A stretch of 64,000 nt of DNA from Lutibacter sp. GTDB taxonomy: Bacteria > Bacteroidota > Bacteroidia > Flavobacteriales > Flavobacteriaceae. The notes beneath the pieces were generated by a model, which did not search any database, had not been told where the DNA came from, and saw nothing but the letters and a program-made list of their open reading frames with translations. Position 1 is the stretch's first letter; each line of letters begins with the position of its first letter. Positions 50,645 to 59,639 of this stretch are shown here, in pieces. The translations under genes and the position numbers were made by a program. The stretch spans positions 1-64,000 of the forward strand of contig JAKIVA010000002.1 in NCBI GenBank assembly GCA_021647265.1, in the 5' to 3' direction.

Positions 50645-50664
50645 ATTATTCTTGTCATTTTGTC
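50645..50664 (-). promoter_or_regulatory. Heat-shock-associated motif upstream of clpB
   Basis: On the minus strand: GACAAAATGACAAGAATAAT, 64 bp before the clpB ATG; pairs with the motif at 47898-47917. Confidence 0.5.
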
Positions 50665-50745
50665 TCTTTTTTTACAAGTTTAACGACATATTGTCTTTGT
50701 TTAGAAGAAATTAAAAAGAGTTTTAAACTAAAAATAAATAATAAA

Positions 50746-51141
50746 ATGGGATTATTTAGTGATTTCCTTAGAGGAAGTGATGAAGTAGAAAAATCATCAA
50801 AAATTAGATGGACATATTTAACGGAGAAAGGTCAAATAGAAGAAATTCTTCTACAGTCAGCTACAAAACCTGTTTTAATATTTAAACACAGTACCAGGTG
50901 TGGTGTGAGTAGGATGGCTCTTAAAAGTTTTGAAAGAGATTATGATGTAGATAAGGCAGATTTAGAATTGTATTTTTTGGATATTTTAAAATATAGACAA
51001 TTATCAAACGAAATTTCTGAAAAATTAGAAGTTCATCACCAATCTCCACAAGTTTTACTTATAAAAAATAAATCTGTGATTTACCATGATTCACACTATC
51101 AAATAAGTGTTGAAACAGTAAAAGAGGCTTTATTAAAATAA
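50746..51141 (+). CDS. ytxJ: Bacillithiol-system thiol protein YtxJ
   Basis: 131 residues from the ATG at 50746; the open frame extends upstream to 50596 through the clpB promoter region and is not used. A thioredoxin-like fold with a single active-site Cys in FKHSTRCGVSRMALKSFE near residue 55, cis-Pro in HHQSPQVLLIKN, matching the monothiol YtxJ family. Relatives are predicted to reduce bacillithiolated proteins (bacilliredoxin-like). This matches the bshA gene at 5082. Divergent from clpB. Confidence 0.9.
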   Translation: MGLFSDFLRGSDEVEKSSKIRWTYLTEKGQIEEILLQSATKPVLIFKHSTRCGVSRMALKSFERDYDVDKADLELYFLDILKYRQLSNEISEKLEVHHQSPQVLLIKNKSVIYHDSHYQISVETVKEALLK

Positions 51142-51171
51142 TGTAATCTTATCTAAAAGCTAAGTTTAAAA

Positions 51172-52458
51172 TTAATTTAAGTTTCTTGGAGGTAAAATTT
51201 TACCAGAACATTTTCCAAAACCAATTTTAACATTTTCATTCTCACAAGAACCTTGTAAAATAATAGTATCTCCATTATTGAAAAAAGTTCGTTGAGTACC
51301 GTCTTTTAATTTTATAGGCTCTTTACCAGCCCAAGTTAATTCAAGCATAGAACCAAAACTATTTTTTGTAGGGCCTGAAATGGTGCCACTACCAATCATA
51401 TCACCTGTTCTAATATTACACCCGTTAACAGTGTGATGAGCCAATTGCTGAGACATAGTCCAATATAAATATTTAAAATTAGATTTGCTCAATACATTTA
51501 AATCTCCATTTTCAGTTTCTAAGATTGCTTCTAATTTTATATCATAACTACTATCCTTTCTTTCTTGTTGTAGATAGGGTAGTGGTGTTATTTCCTGTTT
51601 TGGACTTTCGCATTTAAAAGGCTCCAAAGCATCCATTGTAACAATCCAAGGAGATATGGTTGAAGCAAAGTTTTTTCCTAGAAATGGTCCTAAAGGAACA
51701 TATTCCCATTTTTGGATATCACGCGCACTCCAATCATTAAATAAAACCATTCCAAAAATATATTCCCAAGCTTCATTAACGGGGATTGCTTCTCCTAAAT
51801 TATTTGCTGCAGTGGTTATAAATGCTGTTTCAAGCTCCATATCTACCTTTGTTGAAGGACCAAAAACAGGAGTTGTTTCATCTATAGGTAATGTTTGTCC
51901 ATAGGGTCTGTGAATTGGTGTTCCGGAAACAACAATAGATGAAGACCTCCCATGATACGCAACAGGCATGTGTAACCAATTTGGCATTAAGGCATTGTCT
52001 TTTCCTCTAAACATTACGCCTACATTTGTTGCATGCTCTTTACTAGAGTAAAAATCTGTATAATCACCAACATCAATAGGTAGTAACATTTCAATATCGT
52101 TCATGTCAAAAATAATAATATCTCTATGTTTTTTGTTATCTCTCAGATTTGAATTTTCAGCATCAAAAACATCTGCAATTCTATTACGCACCAACCTCCA
52201 AGTTTTTCTTCCATCAGCAATAAAATCATTTAAAGAATCTTGCATAAACATATCATCGGTAAGTGGTATGCCATCAAAATAACCTAATTGATGAAAAGCG
52301 CCTAAATCTATGGCGTATTCACCAATTCGGGTGCCTATAGTTATAATATCCTCTTTGGTGATAAAAACCCCAAAAGGTATATTTTGAATAGGAAAATCAC
52401 TCCCTTTGTTAACATTTAACCATGATTTTCTATCTGGATTATTAGCTGTTATTTGCAT
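51172..52458 (-). CDS. fahA: Fumarylacetoacetase
   Basis: 428 residues. Last step of tyrosine catabolism: fumarylacetoacetate to fumarate and acetoacetate. N-terminal SH3-like domain with PFGVFITKEDIITIGTRIGEYAIDL split over residues 28-52; the C-terminal FAH fold has DYTDFYSSKEHATNVG, MPVAYHGRSSSIVVSG, DMELETAFI with metal ligands, and FNDWSARDIQKWEY. The ATG at 52458 matches the family start; a further upstream ATG at 52479 adds seven residues. Divergent from glyA. Confidence 0.96.
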   Translation of the reverse strand: MQITANNPDRKSWLNVNKGSDFPIQNIPFGVFITKEDIITIGTRIGEYAIDLGAFHQLGYFDGIPLTDDMFMQDSLNDFIADGRKTWRLVRNRIADVFDAENSNLRDNKKHRDIIIFDMNDIEMLLPIDVGDYTDFYSSKEHATNVGVMFRGKDNALMPNWLHMPVAYHGRSSSIVVSGTPIHRPYGQTLPIDETTPVFGPSTKVDMELETAFITTAANNLGEAIPVNEAWEYIFGMVLFNDWSARDIQKWEYVPLGPFLGKNFASTISPWIVTMDALEPFKCESPKQEITPLPYLQQERKDSSYDIKLEAILETENGDLNVLSKSNFKYLYWTMSQQLAHHTVNGCNIRTGDMIGSGTISGPTKNSFGSMLELTWAGKEPIKLKDGTQRTFFNNGDTIILQGSCENENVKIGFGKCSGKILPPRNLN

Positions 52459-52512
52459 ATGAACAAATTTTATTTTCAATTATTAAAAATTCTTATCAAA
52501 TATATAAGATTC

Positions 52513-52544
52513 TTGTTAATTGCGAAATGAAATTGCTATTTTTG
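52513..52544 (+). promoter_or_regulatory. glyA promoter (TTG-N21-TATTTTTG)
   Basis: TTG at 52513-52515 and TATTTTTG at 52537-52544, 21 bp apart, slightly long for the consensus; the -7 box is 32 bp before the ATG at 52577. Confidence 0.6.
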
Positions 52545-52576
52545 CGAATAATTTAACTTTTAAAATTTTATATGCA

Positions 52577-53851
52577 ATGCAACGTGACCAAGTAATATTT
52601 GATTTAATAGAGGAAGAAAGAGAGAGACAAACGAATGGGTTGGAATTAATTGCTTCAGAAAACTTTGTAAGTAATCAAGTTATGGAAGCAGCTGGCTCTA
52701 TTTTAACTAATAAATATGCAGAAGGATATCCTAATAAACGTTATTACGGAGGTTGTGAAGTTGTTGATGTTATTGAACAAATTGCCATTGACAGAGCAAA
52801 AGAGCTTTTTGGAGCGGAATATGTTAATGTGCAACCACATTCTGGTTCACAAGCAAATGCAGCAGTTTATCAAGCAGTTTTAAACCCAGGAGATAAGATT
52901 TTAGGCTTTGATTTATCTCACGGAGGACATTTAACACATGGTTCACCAGTTAATTTTTCAGGTAAATTGTATAAAACATCATTTTATGGAGTTGAGAAGG
53001 AAACAGGTGTATTAAATTACGATACAATTCAAGAAACTGCTGAGAGAGAAAAACCTAATTTAATAATCGCTGGTGCTTCAGCTTATTCAAGAGACATAGA
53101 TTTTCAACGTTTTAGAAAAATAGCCGACTCTGTAGGAGCTTTATTATTGGCTGATATATCACACCCAGCTGGTTTAATAGCAAAAGGTATTCTAAACGAT
53201 CCAATTCCACATTGCCATTTTGTTACTACCACTACTCACAAAACATTACGAGGCCCTCGAGGTGGAATGATAATGATTGGGAAAGATTTTGACAATCCTT
53301 TTGGTTTAAAATTGAAGAATGGAAAGCTAAAAAAAATGTCTACCTTAATTAATTCAGCTGTTTTCCCAGGAAATCAAGGAGGTCCATTAGAGCATATAAT
53401 TGCAGCAAAAGCTATCGCTTTTGGAGAAGCATTGACTGATGAGTTTTTACATTATCAAATTCAGGTCAAGAAAAATGCAGCTGCTATGGCAGAAGCTCTT
53501 GTAAAAAAAGGATATCATATTATTTCTGGAGGAACAGATAACCATATGATGTTAATTGATTTACGAAATAAGAATATTAGTGGAAAAGATGCTGAAAATG
53601 CATTGGTTAAAGCTGATATTACCGTAAATAAGAATATGGTTCCGTTTGATGACAAGTCTCCTTTTGTTACCTCTGGTATTAGAATAGGAACGGCAGCAGT
53701 GACAACTCGTGGTCTAAAAGAAGATGATATGAAGGTTGTAGTTGACTTAATTGATGAAGTAATTCTAAATTTTGAAGATGAAAATAGTATTGAAGAAGTT
53801 GCTAATAAAGTTAATAAACTAATGGTAAATAAGCCGTTGTTTAACAAATAA
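52577..53851 (+). CDS. glyA: Serine hydroxymethyltransferase
   Basis: 424 residues from the ATG at 52577. PLP enzyme interconverting serine and glycine with tetrahydrofolate. Signatures are LELIASENFVS, NKYAEGYPNKRYYGGCE, and TTTTHKTLRGPRGGMI, where the Lys binds PLP. The longer frame from 52520 spans the promoter. A terminator follows. It connects functionally with gcvT at 59640, which feeds the same one-carbon pool. Confidence 0.97.
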   Translation: MQRDQVIFDLIEEERERQTNGLELIASENFVSNQVMEAAGSILTNKYAEGYPNKRYYGGCEVVDVIEQIAIDRAKELFGAEYVNVQPHSGSQANAAVYQAVLNPGDKILGFDLSHGGHLTHGSPVNFSGKLYKTSFYGVEKETGVLNYDTIQETAEREKPNLIIAGASAYSRDIDFQRFRKIADSVGALLLADISHPAGLIAKGILNDPIPHCHFVTTTTHKTLRGPRGGMIMIGKDFDNPFGLKLKNGKLKKMSTLINSAVFPGNQGGPLEHIIAAKAIAFGEALTDEFLHYQIQVKKNAAAMAEALVKKGYHIISGGTDNHMMLIDLRNKNISGKDAENALVKADITVNKNMVPFDDKSPFVTSGIRIGTAAVTTRGLKEDDMKVVVDLIDEVILNFEDENSIEEVANKVNKLMVNKPLFNK

Positions 53852-53880
53852 GAAGCCTTTTTGTTATTTTAGAAGTATTA

Positions 53881-53908
53881 AAATCCTGCTTTACGTAGGA
53901 TTTTTTCT
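53881..53908 (+). terminator. Rho-independent terminator after glyA
   Basis: AAAATCCT / AGGATTTT with a short spacer and a T-run, about 30 bp after the glyA stop. Confidence 0.75.
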
Positions 53909-54002
53909 AGTTTTTAACCTTAGTTCAAGGTGTTATCAGTATTTCTGATACTTAAATTAAAAATATCAATTGTGCTTATAGTTATTAACTTTATTTATGG
54001 GC

Positions 54003-54010
54003 TACCTTTG
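54003..54010 (+). promoter_or_regulatory. -7 box TACCTTTG upstream of the peroxiredoxin gene
   Basis: TAnnTTTG match 30 bp before the ATG at 54041. Confidence 0.5.
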
Positions 54011-54040
54011 TTGTAGAAATAATTTTAAAAACATATAGAT

Positions 54041-54751
54041 ATGGAAACACAACAAGAATTTACGTCAATGCCAAGAATAGGAGATAAAGCTCCAGAATTT
54101 AAGGCTGTAACAACACAAGGAGATATAAATTTTCCTAGTGATTATAATGGAGGTTGGTCAATATTATTTAGTCACCCAGCAGATTTTACACCTGTTTGTA
54201 CTTCTGAATTTATCACATTTGCATCTTTAGAAGATAAATTTAAAGAAGCTAATTGTAGTTTAATAGGTTTGTCTATTGATGGTTTGTACAGTCATATTGC
54301 TTGGTTGCGCTCAATTAAAGATAAAATTGAGTACAAAGGAATGAAAAACATAGATGTTAAATTCCCTCTAATTGAAGATATTACCATGGAAATTGCCAAA
54401 AAATATGGAATGCTTCAACCTAATGAAGATTCAACTAAAGCTGTAAGAGCAGTATTTTTTGTAGATCCAAAAGGTATTATAAGAACTATTATTTATTACC
54501 CTTTAAGTTTGGGTAGAAATTTTGACGAATTATACAGGGTATTGATTGCACTACAAACAGCTGATGCTTTTGATGTTGCAACACCAGCAGATTGGAGACC
54601 AGGAGACGATGTAATTATTGGCCCTGCAGGTTCTTGCGGTACTGCAAAAGATAGAATGGATGGTAAAGAAGATATGGATTGTAAAGATTGGTATTTCTGT
54701 ACTAAAAAAATTAGTAAAGAAGAAATTTTAGATAAAATTCTTAAAAAGTAA
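54041..54751 (+). CDS. Peroxiredoxin, Prx6 (1-Cys-type) group
   Basis: 236 residues. The peroxidatic Cys is Cys53 in PADFTPVCTSE. The subfamily features are the long C-terminal extension (from about 150) and ADWRPGDDVIIGP. Unlike textbook 1-Cys enzymes there are several more Cys near the C-terminus (GSCGTAKD, MDCKDWYFC), which could act as resolving thiols. It reduces peroxides; the electron donor is unknown and bacillithiol is possible given bshA. Flanked by a terminator on each side. Confidence 0.94.
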   Translation: METQQEFTSMPRIGDKAPEFKAVTTQGDINFPSDYNGGWSILFSHPADFTPVCTSEFITFASLEDKFKEANCSLIGLSIDGLYSHIAWLRSIKDKIEYKGMKNIDVKFPLIEDITMEIAKKYGMLQPNEDSTKAVRAVFFVDPKGIIRTIIYYPLSLGRNFDELYRVLIALQTADAFDVATPADWRPGDDVIIGPAGSCGTAKDRMDGKEDMDCKDWYFCTKKISKEEILDKILKK

Positions 54752-54772
54752 TCTAAAAAAGAAATTAAAAAT

Positions 54773-54811
54773 AAAACAGCCTTTCTAGATAAATTTTAGA
54801 AAGGCTGTTTT
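54773..54811. terminator. Bidirectional terminator between peroxiredoxin and rmuC
   Basis: AAAACAGCCTTTCTA / TTAGAAAGGCTGTTTT with an 8-nt loop; 15-16 bp stem between convergent genes. Confidence 0.9.
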
Positions 54812-54822
54812 GTTATAATACC

Positions 54823-56139
54823 TTATTCATTTGCTCTGTCCAAAATATTTTGTGGTAATGATTTTTTTGTTTTGGCTCCTAATTTCTTAAGATTTTCAAT
54901 TTTTTTAATCATGTTTCCCCTACCAGAAGAAAGTTTATTCATAGCATTCTGATAGCTTTCTTGCGATGCATTTAGTGCTTTTCCTATTTTTATCAAATCT
55001 TGAACAAAACCTTCGAATTTATCATAGAGCAAACCACTTTCTTTAGCTATTTCCAATACATTTCTTTTTTGATCTTCCTGTTTCCAAATTGAAGCTACAG
55101 TACTTAAAGTGGCTAATAGTGTTGAAGTAGAAACTAATACTACGTTTTTATCTAAAGCTTCTAAATATATTTTGCGCTCTTCATTTAAAGCAATTAGTAA
55201 AGCAGGTTCTATAGGAACAAACATTAAAACGTAATCTGGAGTATTTATACCATACAAATCGGTGTAATTTTTTTCTCCTAACTCTTTAAAATGTTTACGA
55301 ATACTTATTAAATGGTTTTTTAAAGCTATTTTTTGAGCGGCTTCATTTTCTGCATTAAAATAATTTTCATACGCCGTTAATGAAACTTTTGAATCAATAA
55401 TTAGTTGTTTATTATCGGGTAAATTAATAATAAAATCGGGTTTTTTTAATAAATCATTTTCATCTCTAAAACCTCCCTGAGTTGTGTAGTGCAATCCTTT
55501 GGCTAACCCTGCTTTTTCAAGTAATACTTCCAATTGTATTTCACCCCAATCACCTTGGGTTTTAGATTCACCTTTCAAGGCATTTGTTAAATTAATGGCG
55601 TCTTGGCTCATTTGCTGATTTAATGATTCAAGAGATTTTATTTTTTCAATAAGGGCTGAATTTCGCTGTATATCTTCCTTGTTTGTATCTTCTACCTTCT
55701 TTTCAAAACTTTGAATTTTTTCTTGAAGAGGATTCAATATTGTTTCTAAATTTTCTTTATTTTTCAATGTGAATTTAGCAGATTTTTCTTCTAAAATTCT
55801 ATTTGCTAATATTTCAAAATCTTTACTAAATTTTTCTTGTAATTTATCAACTTCAGCTTTGTTTTCAGAAATTTTTTCTTCTAAAAATTTTAACTCAGAA
55901 ATTTTATTAGCAAGTTTTAAATCTAGTGCGTGTTTTTCATTTCTTAAAAGCGCAATATCTTTATTTAAACTATTGATATTATTTATGTTACTGTTATTCT
56001 CTTGAAGTAATAGTTTATTTCTAGTTTCTAGTTCAGAAGTTATTTTACTATAAGAACTTTTGGCAAGTAATTTACCTATAAGAAAGCCAATTAGCAAGCC
56101 TGAAATTAAAACAATAATGCCAATAATATACGATTCCAT
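54823..56139 (-). CDS. rmuC: RmuC-family protein (DNA recombination)
   Basis: 438 residues. An N-terminal membrane helix (about 4-23) is followed by a coiled coil (about 30-185, Lys/Glu/Leu-rich). The RmuC nuclease-like domain lies about 190-400: GDWGEIQLEVLLEKAGL, KPDFIINLPDNKQLIIDSKVSL (the PD-(D/E)XK-like core), and PDYVLMFVPIEPAL. It is thought to limit inversion at short repeats. It starts 3 bp after the DsrE-like gene, so the two share an operon. Confidence 0.92.
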   Translation of the reverse strand: MESYIIGIIVLISGLLIGFLIGKLLAKSSYSKITSELETRNKLLLQENNSNINNINSLNKDIALLRNEKHALDLKLANKISELKFLEEKISENKAEVDKLQEKFSKDFEILANRILEEKSAKFTLKNKENLETILNPLQEKIQSFEKKVEDTNKEDIQRNSALIEKIKSLESLNQQMSQDAINLTNALKGESKTQGDWGEIQLEVLLEKAGLAKGLHYTTQGGFRDENDLLKKPDFIINLPDNKQLIIDSKVSLTAYENYFNAENEAAQKIALKNHLISIRKHFKELGEKNYTDLYGINTPDYVLMFVPIEPALLIALNEERKIYLEALDKNVVLVSTSTLLATLSTVASIWKQEDQKRNVLEIAKESGLLYDKFEGFVQDLIKIGKALNASQESYQNAMNKLSSGRGNMIKKIENLKKLGAKTKKSLPQNILDRANE

Positions 56140-56142
56140 AGT

Positions 56143-56685
56143 TTAATTAAAAGTTATAAGTTGATAGCCATTTGTTTGATATTCTATTAACACAGTTAAA
56201 GCAGAAAGCGCAAGTTTTACATAGGTAGATTTTTCATTCATCTGGTATTTATGTGCAACATAAGACTGACCACAAACAAAAAGTTCTACATTGGCTTTTG
56301 TTAATGCTTCAATTAAAGCGGTGTTTGGATTGCTAATTTTAAAATGTTTTTGATATGAGCTATCATTCAAAGTATTTTTGGTGGCTGCTCCATGCAAAAC
56401 AATAACAACATTCATGTTTTTTAGAAGAACTCCTTGTTGGGCGTGCATATTTAAGTATCTCGCAACAGTATTAAGTAAAGGATTTATGCTCTTTCCTTTA
56501 GATTTATCGGTATAAATATCAAAAATTACATTATATACTTTGTCTGTTTTAAGTAAGAATTCTGGACTTTCAATTTGAAATACTTTTCCGTAGTTTTCAA
56601 TAATTGGACCCATTTTTGTTTCAGTATTTTGCGCATTTATTTTTGTAATACTAAACAATAGCATTAAAAGCATTAATTTTTTCAT
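56143..56685 (-). CDS. Exported DsrE/DsrF-like protein
   Basis: 180 residues with a signal peptide (residues 1-18, INAQ). The DsrE-like fold is visible in VYNVIFDIYTDK, VVIVLHGAATKNTL and ELFVCGQSYVAHKY, with a single conserved-position Cys. Cytoplasmic DsrE proteins relay sulfur; the role of exported forms is unknown. It precedes rmuC by 3 bp. Confidence 0.85.
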   Translation of the reverse strand: MKKLMLLMLLFSITKINAQNTETKMGPIIENYGKVFQIESPEFLLKTDKVYNVIFDIYTDKSKGKSINPLLNTVARYLNMHAQQGVLLKNMNVVIVLHGAATKNTLNDSSYQKHFKISNPNTALIEALTKANVELFVCGQSYVAHKYQMNEKSTYVKLALSALTVLIEYQTNGYQLITFN

Positions 56686-56729
56686 AAGTGGATTTTTTAT
56701 ATTTTAATAGTTTATAAAAGTAAGATTTT

Positions 56730-56737
56730 TATATTTG
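56730..56737 (+). promoter_or_regulatory. -7 box TATATTTG upstream of the acyltransferase gene
   Basis: TAnnTTTG match 49 bp before the ATG at 56787. Confidence 0.45.
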
Positions 56738-56786
56738 CTGAAATAACTTGAAGTTTAAAAATAAAAACGGAGTTATTAACATTTAT

Positions 56787-57332
56787 ATGAAAACACTTAC
56801 ACGATTTATTTTATATACCATTTTAGGCTGGAAAACAGTTGGAAAATTCCAAAAAGATTTAAATAAATGTATTATTCTTGGTGCTCCACATACACACTGG
56901 CTTGATTTCCCTCTTGGAATTGCTATTAAATTTGCAGAGGAAGTACCTGCAAATTATATAGGTAAGGCGTCATTATTTAAGCCTCCTTTTGGTTTTATTT
57001 TTAGATGGTTAGGAGGAACACCAATTGATAGAAGTAAAAGTAACAACAAAGTTGATGCTATTATAAATATTTTCAACAGTCACGAAAAATTTATTTTAGC
57101 AATGTCTCCAGAAGGCACTCGAAAAAAAATAACTAAATGGAAAACAGGGTTTTACTACATTGCAAAAGGAGCCAATGTACCAATTGTTATGATAACCTTT
57201 GATTTTGAAAATAAACAAGTTAAAGTATCAGACCCTTATTACTTGACTGGTAATATGGAAGAAGATTTTAATTTTATTTATAACTTTTATAGAGGTATAA
57301 AAGGTAAAATTCCAGAAAATTTTAATTTGTAA
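56787..57332 (+). CDS. 1-acylglycerol-3-phosphate acyltransferase-like protein (PlsC family)
   Basis: 181 residues from the ATG at 56787; an in-frame TTG at 56748 would add 13 residues and is less likely. HTHWLDF is the catalytic HX4D motif (PHTHWLDFPL), and SPEGTRKK with GGTPIDRSK is the substrate-binding part. No membrane anchor beyond the N-terminal helix. It belongs to a short PlsC-like group in Bacteroidota whose acceptor is not fixed. Its end overlaps the convergent ABC permease gene by 11 bp. Confidence 0.88.
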   Translation: MKTLTRFILYTILGWKTVGKFQKDLNKCIILGAPHTHWLDFPLGIAIKFAEEVPANYIGKASLFKPPFGFIFRWLGGTPIDRSKSNNKVDAIINIFNSHEKFILAMSPEGTRKKITKWKTGFYYIAKGANVPIVMITFDFENKQVKVSDPYYLTGNMEEDFNFIYNFYRGIKGKIPENFNL

Positions 57333-58548
57333 GCGACACTATATTTCGTTTAAAAAGAGGTATTGAGATTAAAAGCATTACAATACCTATCAAACTTAAA
57401 ACGCCTATTCTTGGCAAAATTTCAAAAGTAGAAAGGTTTCTCCAAAAAATATCATAATACCCTTGAATACCCCAATAATTTAAGCTTATTACTGCTATTT
57501 TTCGCATGATACTTGGCATTACAAATAAAGGAATCATACTTCCTCCAATGGCAGACATCAATAAAATTAGAATAGTGCTTAAATTTTGTAATTGTTGACG
57601 TGTTTTTGATATAGAAACTAAAAATACTCCAAAACTTGAAACTGAAAAAGCAACGGCTATTGTAAGTAAAATAAGACTTATTACATCTTTAAATATAGGT
57701 AAATCAAAGGCTACCCAAGCAAAAACAAACATTGTAAATAATTGTAACATTGAAATAAACAATGTGGCTAACATTTTACCATATAAAATACTTGTTGTTT
57801 TAATAGGTGTGTAAAGCAAACGAGATAAAGTTCCCGATTCTTTTTCTTCTAATAAACCAACTCCAACTCCTGAAATACTAAATAGTAACATCATAATTGC
57901 AGTACCTGCAACTGCCTGAATTAATCCTAAATTTCCTGTATTAGAAGATTTTTTTATGACTGGAATAGCTTCTATAATTGCTGTTGTTGAAGCCATGTTC
58001 TTAAATGAAACTTGTGAAATATCGGCTAAAATACGTTGTTTCAAATTGTTTGACATTGTTTTAAACTTAGTATTCATATAGTTTTCTACTTTATGCATAT
58101 ACAACTGACTGCCAACTGTATTCATAACCACTCCGGTAATTATGGATTGAAGCATTTTTGCTTCAAAAGGGTTTGAAGCATCATATTTATATGTAATTGG
58201 TAGCTTCTTAGACAAAAGCAATGAATCCTTAAAACCTTTATTTAGTATTAAAAATCCTGAAAATTTCCCTTTTACTAACGCATTATTTCCTTCTTCTAAG
58301 GTAACTTTCATTAAATTTATTGTACTTAGTGTATCTAGTTGTGCTTTTATTTTTTTTGAAGTTGAGGAAGAATCAAAATCGGCATACAACAGTGTAACTT
58401 GCTTGTCTTCAGAAGACTCATTTGAAATGCCTCCAAACGCAAACGCAAACAATGATATTAATAAAATTGGTATTAAAAAGGTTAATACTACGTTCTTTTT
58501 ATTTGAAAAAAACAACTTTAAATCTTTTTTAAATATGGTAGTTATCAT
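57322..58548 (-). CDS. ABC-2 type transporter permease
   Basis: 408 residues. One N-terminal membrane helix (about 20-40), a large extracytoplasmic domain (about 45-190), then five C-terminal helices with GLLEEKESGTLSRLLYTPI, the ABC-2 coupling signature. With the ATPase encoded 11 bp upstream it forms an exporter; substrate unknown (drug/lipid-type exporters share this fold). Confidence 0.93.
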   Translation of the reverse strand: MITTIFKKDLKLFFSNKKNVVLTFLIPILLISLFAFAFGGISNESSEDKQVTLLYADFDSSSTSKKIKAQLDTLSTINLMKVTLEEGNNALVKGKFSGFLILNKGFKDSLLLSKKLPITYKYDASNPFEAKMLQSIITGVVMNTVGSQLYMHKVENYMNTKFKTMSNNLKQRILADISQVSFKNMASTTAIIEAIPVIKKSSNTGNLGLIQAVAGTAIMMLLFSISGVGVGLLEEKESGTLSRLLYTPIKTTSILYGKMLATLFISMLQLFTMFVFAWVAFDLPIFKDVISLILLTIAVAFSVSSFGVFLVSISKTRQQLQNLSTILILLMSAIGGSMIPLFVMPSIMRKIAVISLNYWGIQGYYDIFWRNLSTFEILPRIGVLSLIGIVMLLISIPLFKRNIVSLTN

Positions 58549-58559
58549 TTTTATATGTT

Positions 58560-59486
58560 TTAGTAGTCTCTTAATTGTTTCCCTGTTAAATGAAGAAAAA
58601 TAGTTTCCAAATTTGTTTTTTGTATTTGAATATCTGTAATTTCTATTTTCAATCGTTTACAATTATTTAGCAATGATTGTAAATGTATGTGAGGTTTGCA
58701 TTGCACTGAAATGATTGATTTTTCATAAATAATGGGTAATTGTATTGTTTTTTGAAGCATTGTTATTGCTAAGTCTGTTGCATTTGGAGTTTTTAATAAA
58801 ATATATTCGTTTAAATCACATTGTGTTTGTAATTCATCAAATGTTCCTTGGGCTATTATTTCCCCTTTGTCTATTATAGCAATGTTATTGCACAAACGCT
58901 CTACTTCTTCCATATAATGAGTTGTGTAAACTACCGTCATTCCTTTAGCATTCAGTGTTTCAATAATATCAAATATTTTGTTTCTACTCTGCGGATCTAC
59001 TCCGGTTGTAGGCTCATCCATAAATAAAATTTTAGGATTGTGAAGTAGGGCAGCAGCAATATTAATTCTACGTTTCATACCTCCTGAATAGGTTTTCAAT
59101 AAATCTGACTTTCTATCTTCTAAACCTATTAAATGTAAGAGTTCTGGTATTTTTTGTTTTAAACTTATTTTAGAAACGCCATTCAATTGCCCCCAAAACA
59201 TAAGATTGTCATAGGCAGAGAAATCTTCATACAAAGCAATCTCTTGAGGTACAACACCTATTATTTTTTTACATTCATCAGAATTTGTGTTTATTTCCTT
59301 ACCATTGATAAATACATTTCCAGAATCGCTCTTTAACAAGGTGCTAAGAATTTTAATAATGGTAGATTTTCCAGCTCCGTTAGGTCCTAGAAGCCCAAAT
59401 ATTTCTCCTTTTTGAATAGAAAAGCTAATTTTGTTTACTGCGGTAACACTTCCAAAGTGTTTTTCTAAATTGAAAACTTTAATCAT
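58560..59486 (-). CDS. ABC transporter ATP-binding protein
   Basis: 308 residues from the ATG at 59486. Walker A LLGPNGAGKST is near residue 32-42, ABC signature YSGGMKRRI, Walker B ILFMDEPTTGVD, and the H-loop in VYTTHYMEE, all in order. An upstream TTG frame would add eight residues. First gene of the exporter operon with the permease. Confidence 0.95.
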   Translation of the reverse strand: MIKVFNLEKHFGSVTAVNKISFSIQKGEIFGLLGPNGAGKSTIIKILSTLLKSDSGNVFINGKEINTNSDECKKIIGVVPQEIALYEDFSAYDNLMFWGQLNGVSKISLKQKIPELLHLIGLEDRKSDLLKTYSGGMKRRINIAAALLHNPKILFMDEPTTGVDPQSRNKIFDIIETLNAKGMTVVYTTHYMEEVERLCNNIAIIDKGEIIAQGTFDELQTQCDLNEYILLKTPNATDLAITMLQKTIQLPIIYEKSIISVQCKPHIHLQSLLNNCKRLKIEITDIQIQKTNLETIFLHLTGKQLRDY

Positions 59487-59585
59487 TGTTTGCACATATT
59501 TACAGTACAAACCTATTTCTATTTTTAAGCAAACTAAATTTATAATTACTGAATTGTAATAATTTGAAGATGAGTTGTAAAAAGA

Positions 59586-59617
59586 AAAAGCTACTAATTT
59601 TAAAATCAGCAGCTTTT
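59586..59617 (-). terminator. Terminator after gcvT
   Basis: A 32-bp almost perfect palindrome with two G-T pairs (arms AAAAGCTGCTGATTTT on the minus strand), followed by a T-rich run on that strand. Confidence 0.7.
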
Positions 59618-59639
59618 ATTAATTAAAGTTATTTTTTAA

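Noticed and set aside
50596..50745. Longer start for ytxJ
   Set aside because: It runs through the clpB promoter region and reads as a non-conserved Cys/Phe-rich peptide.
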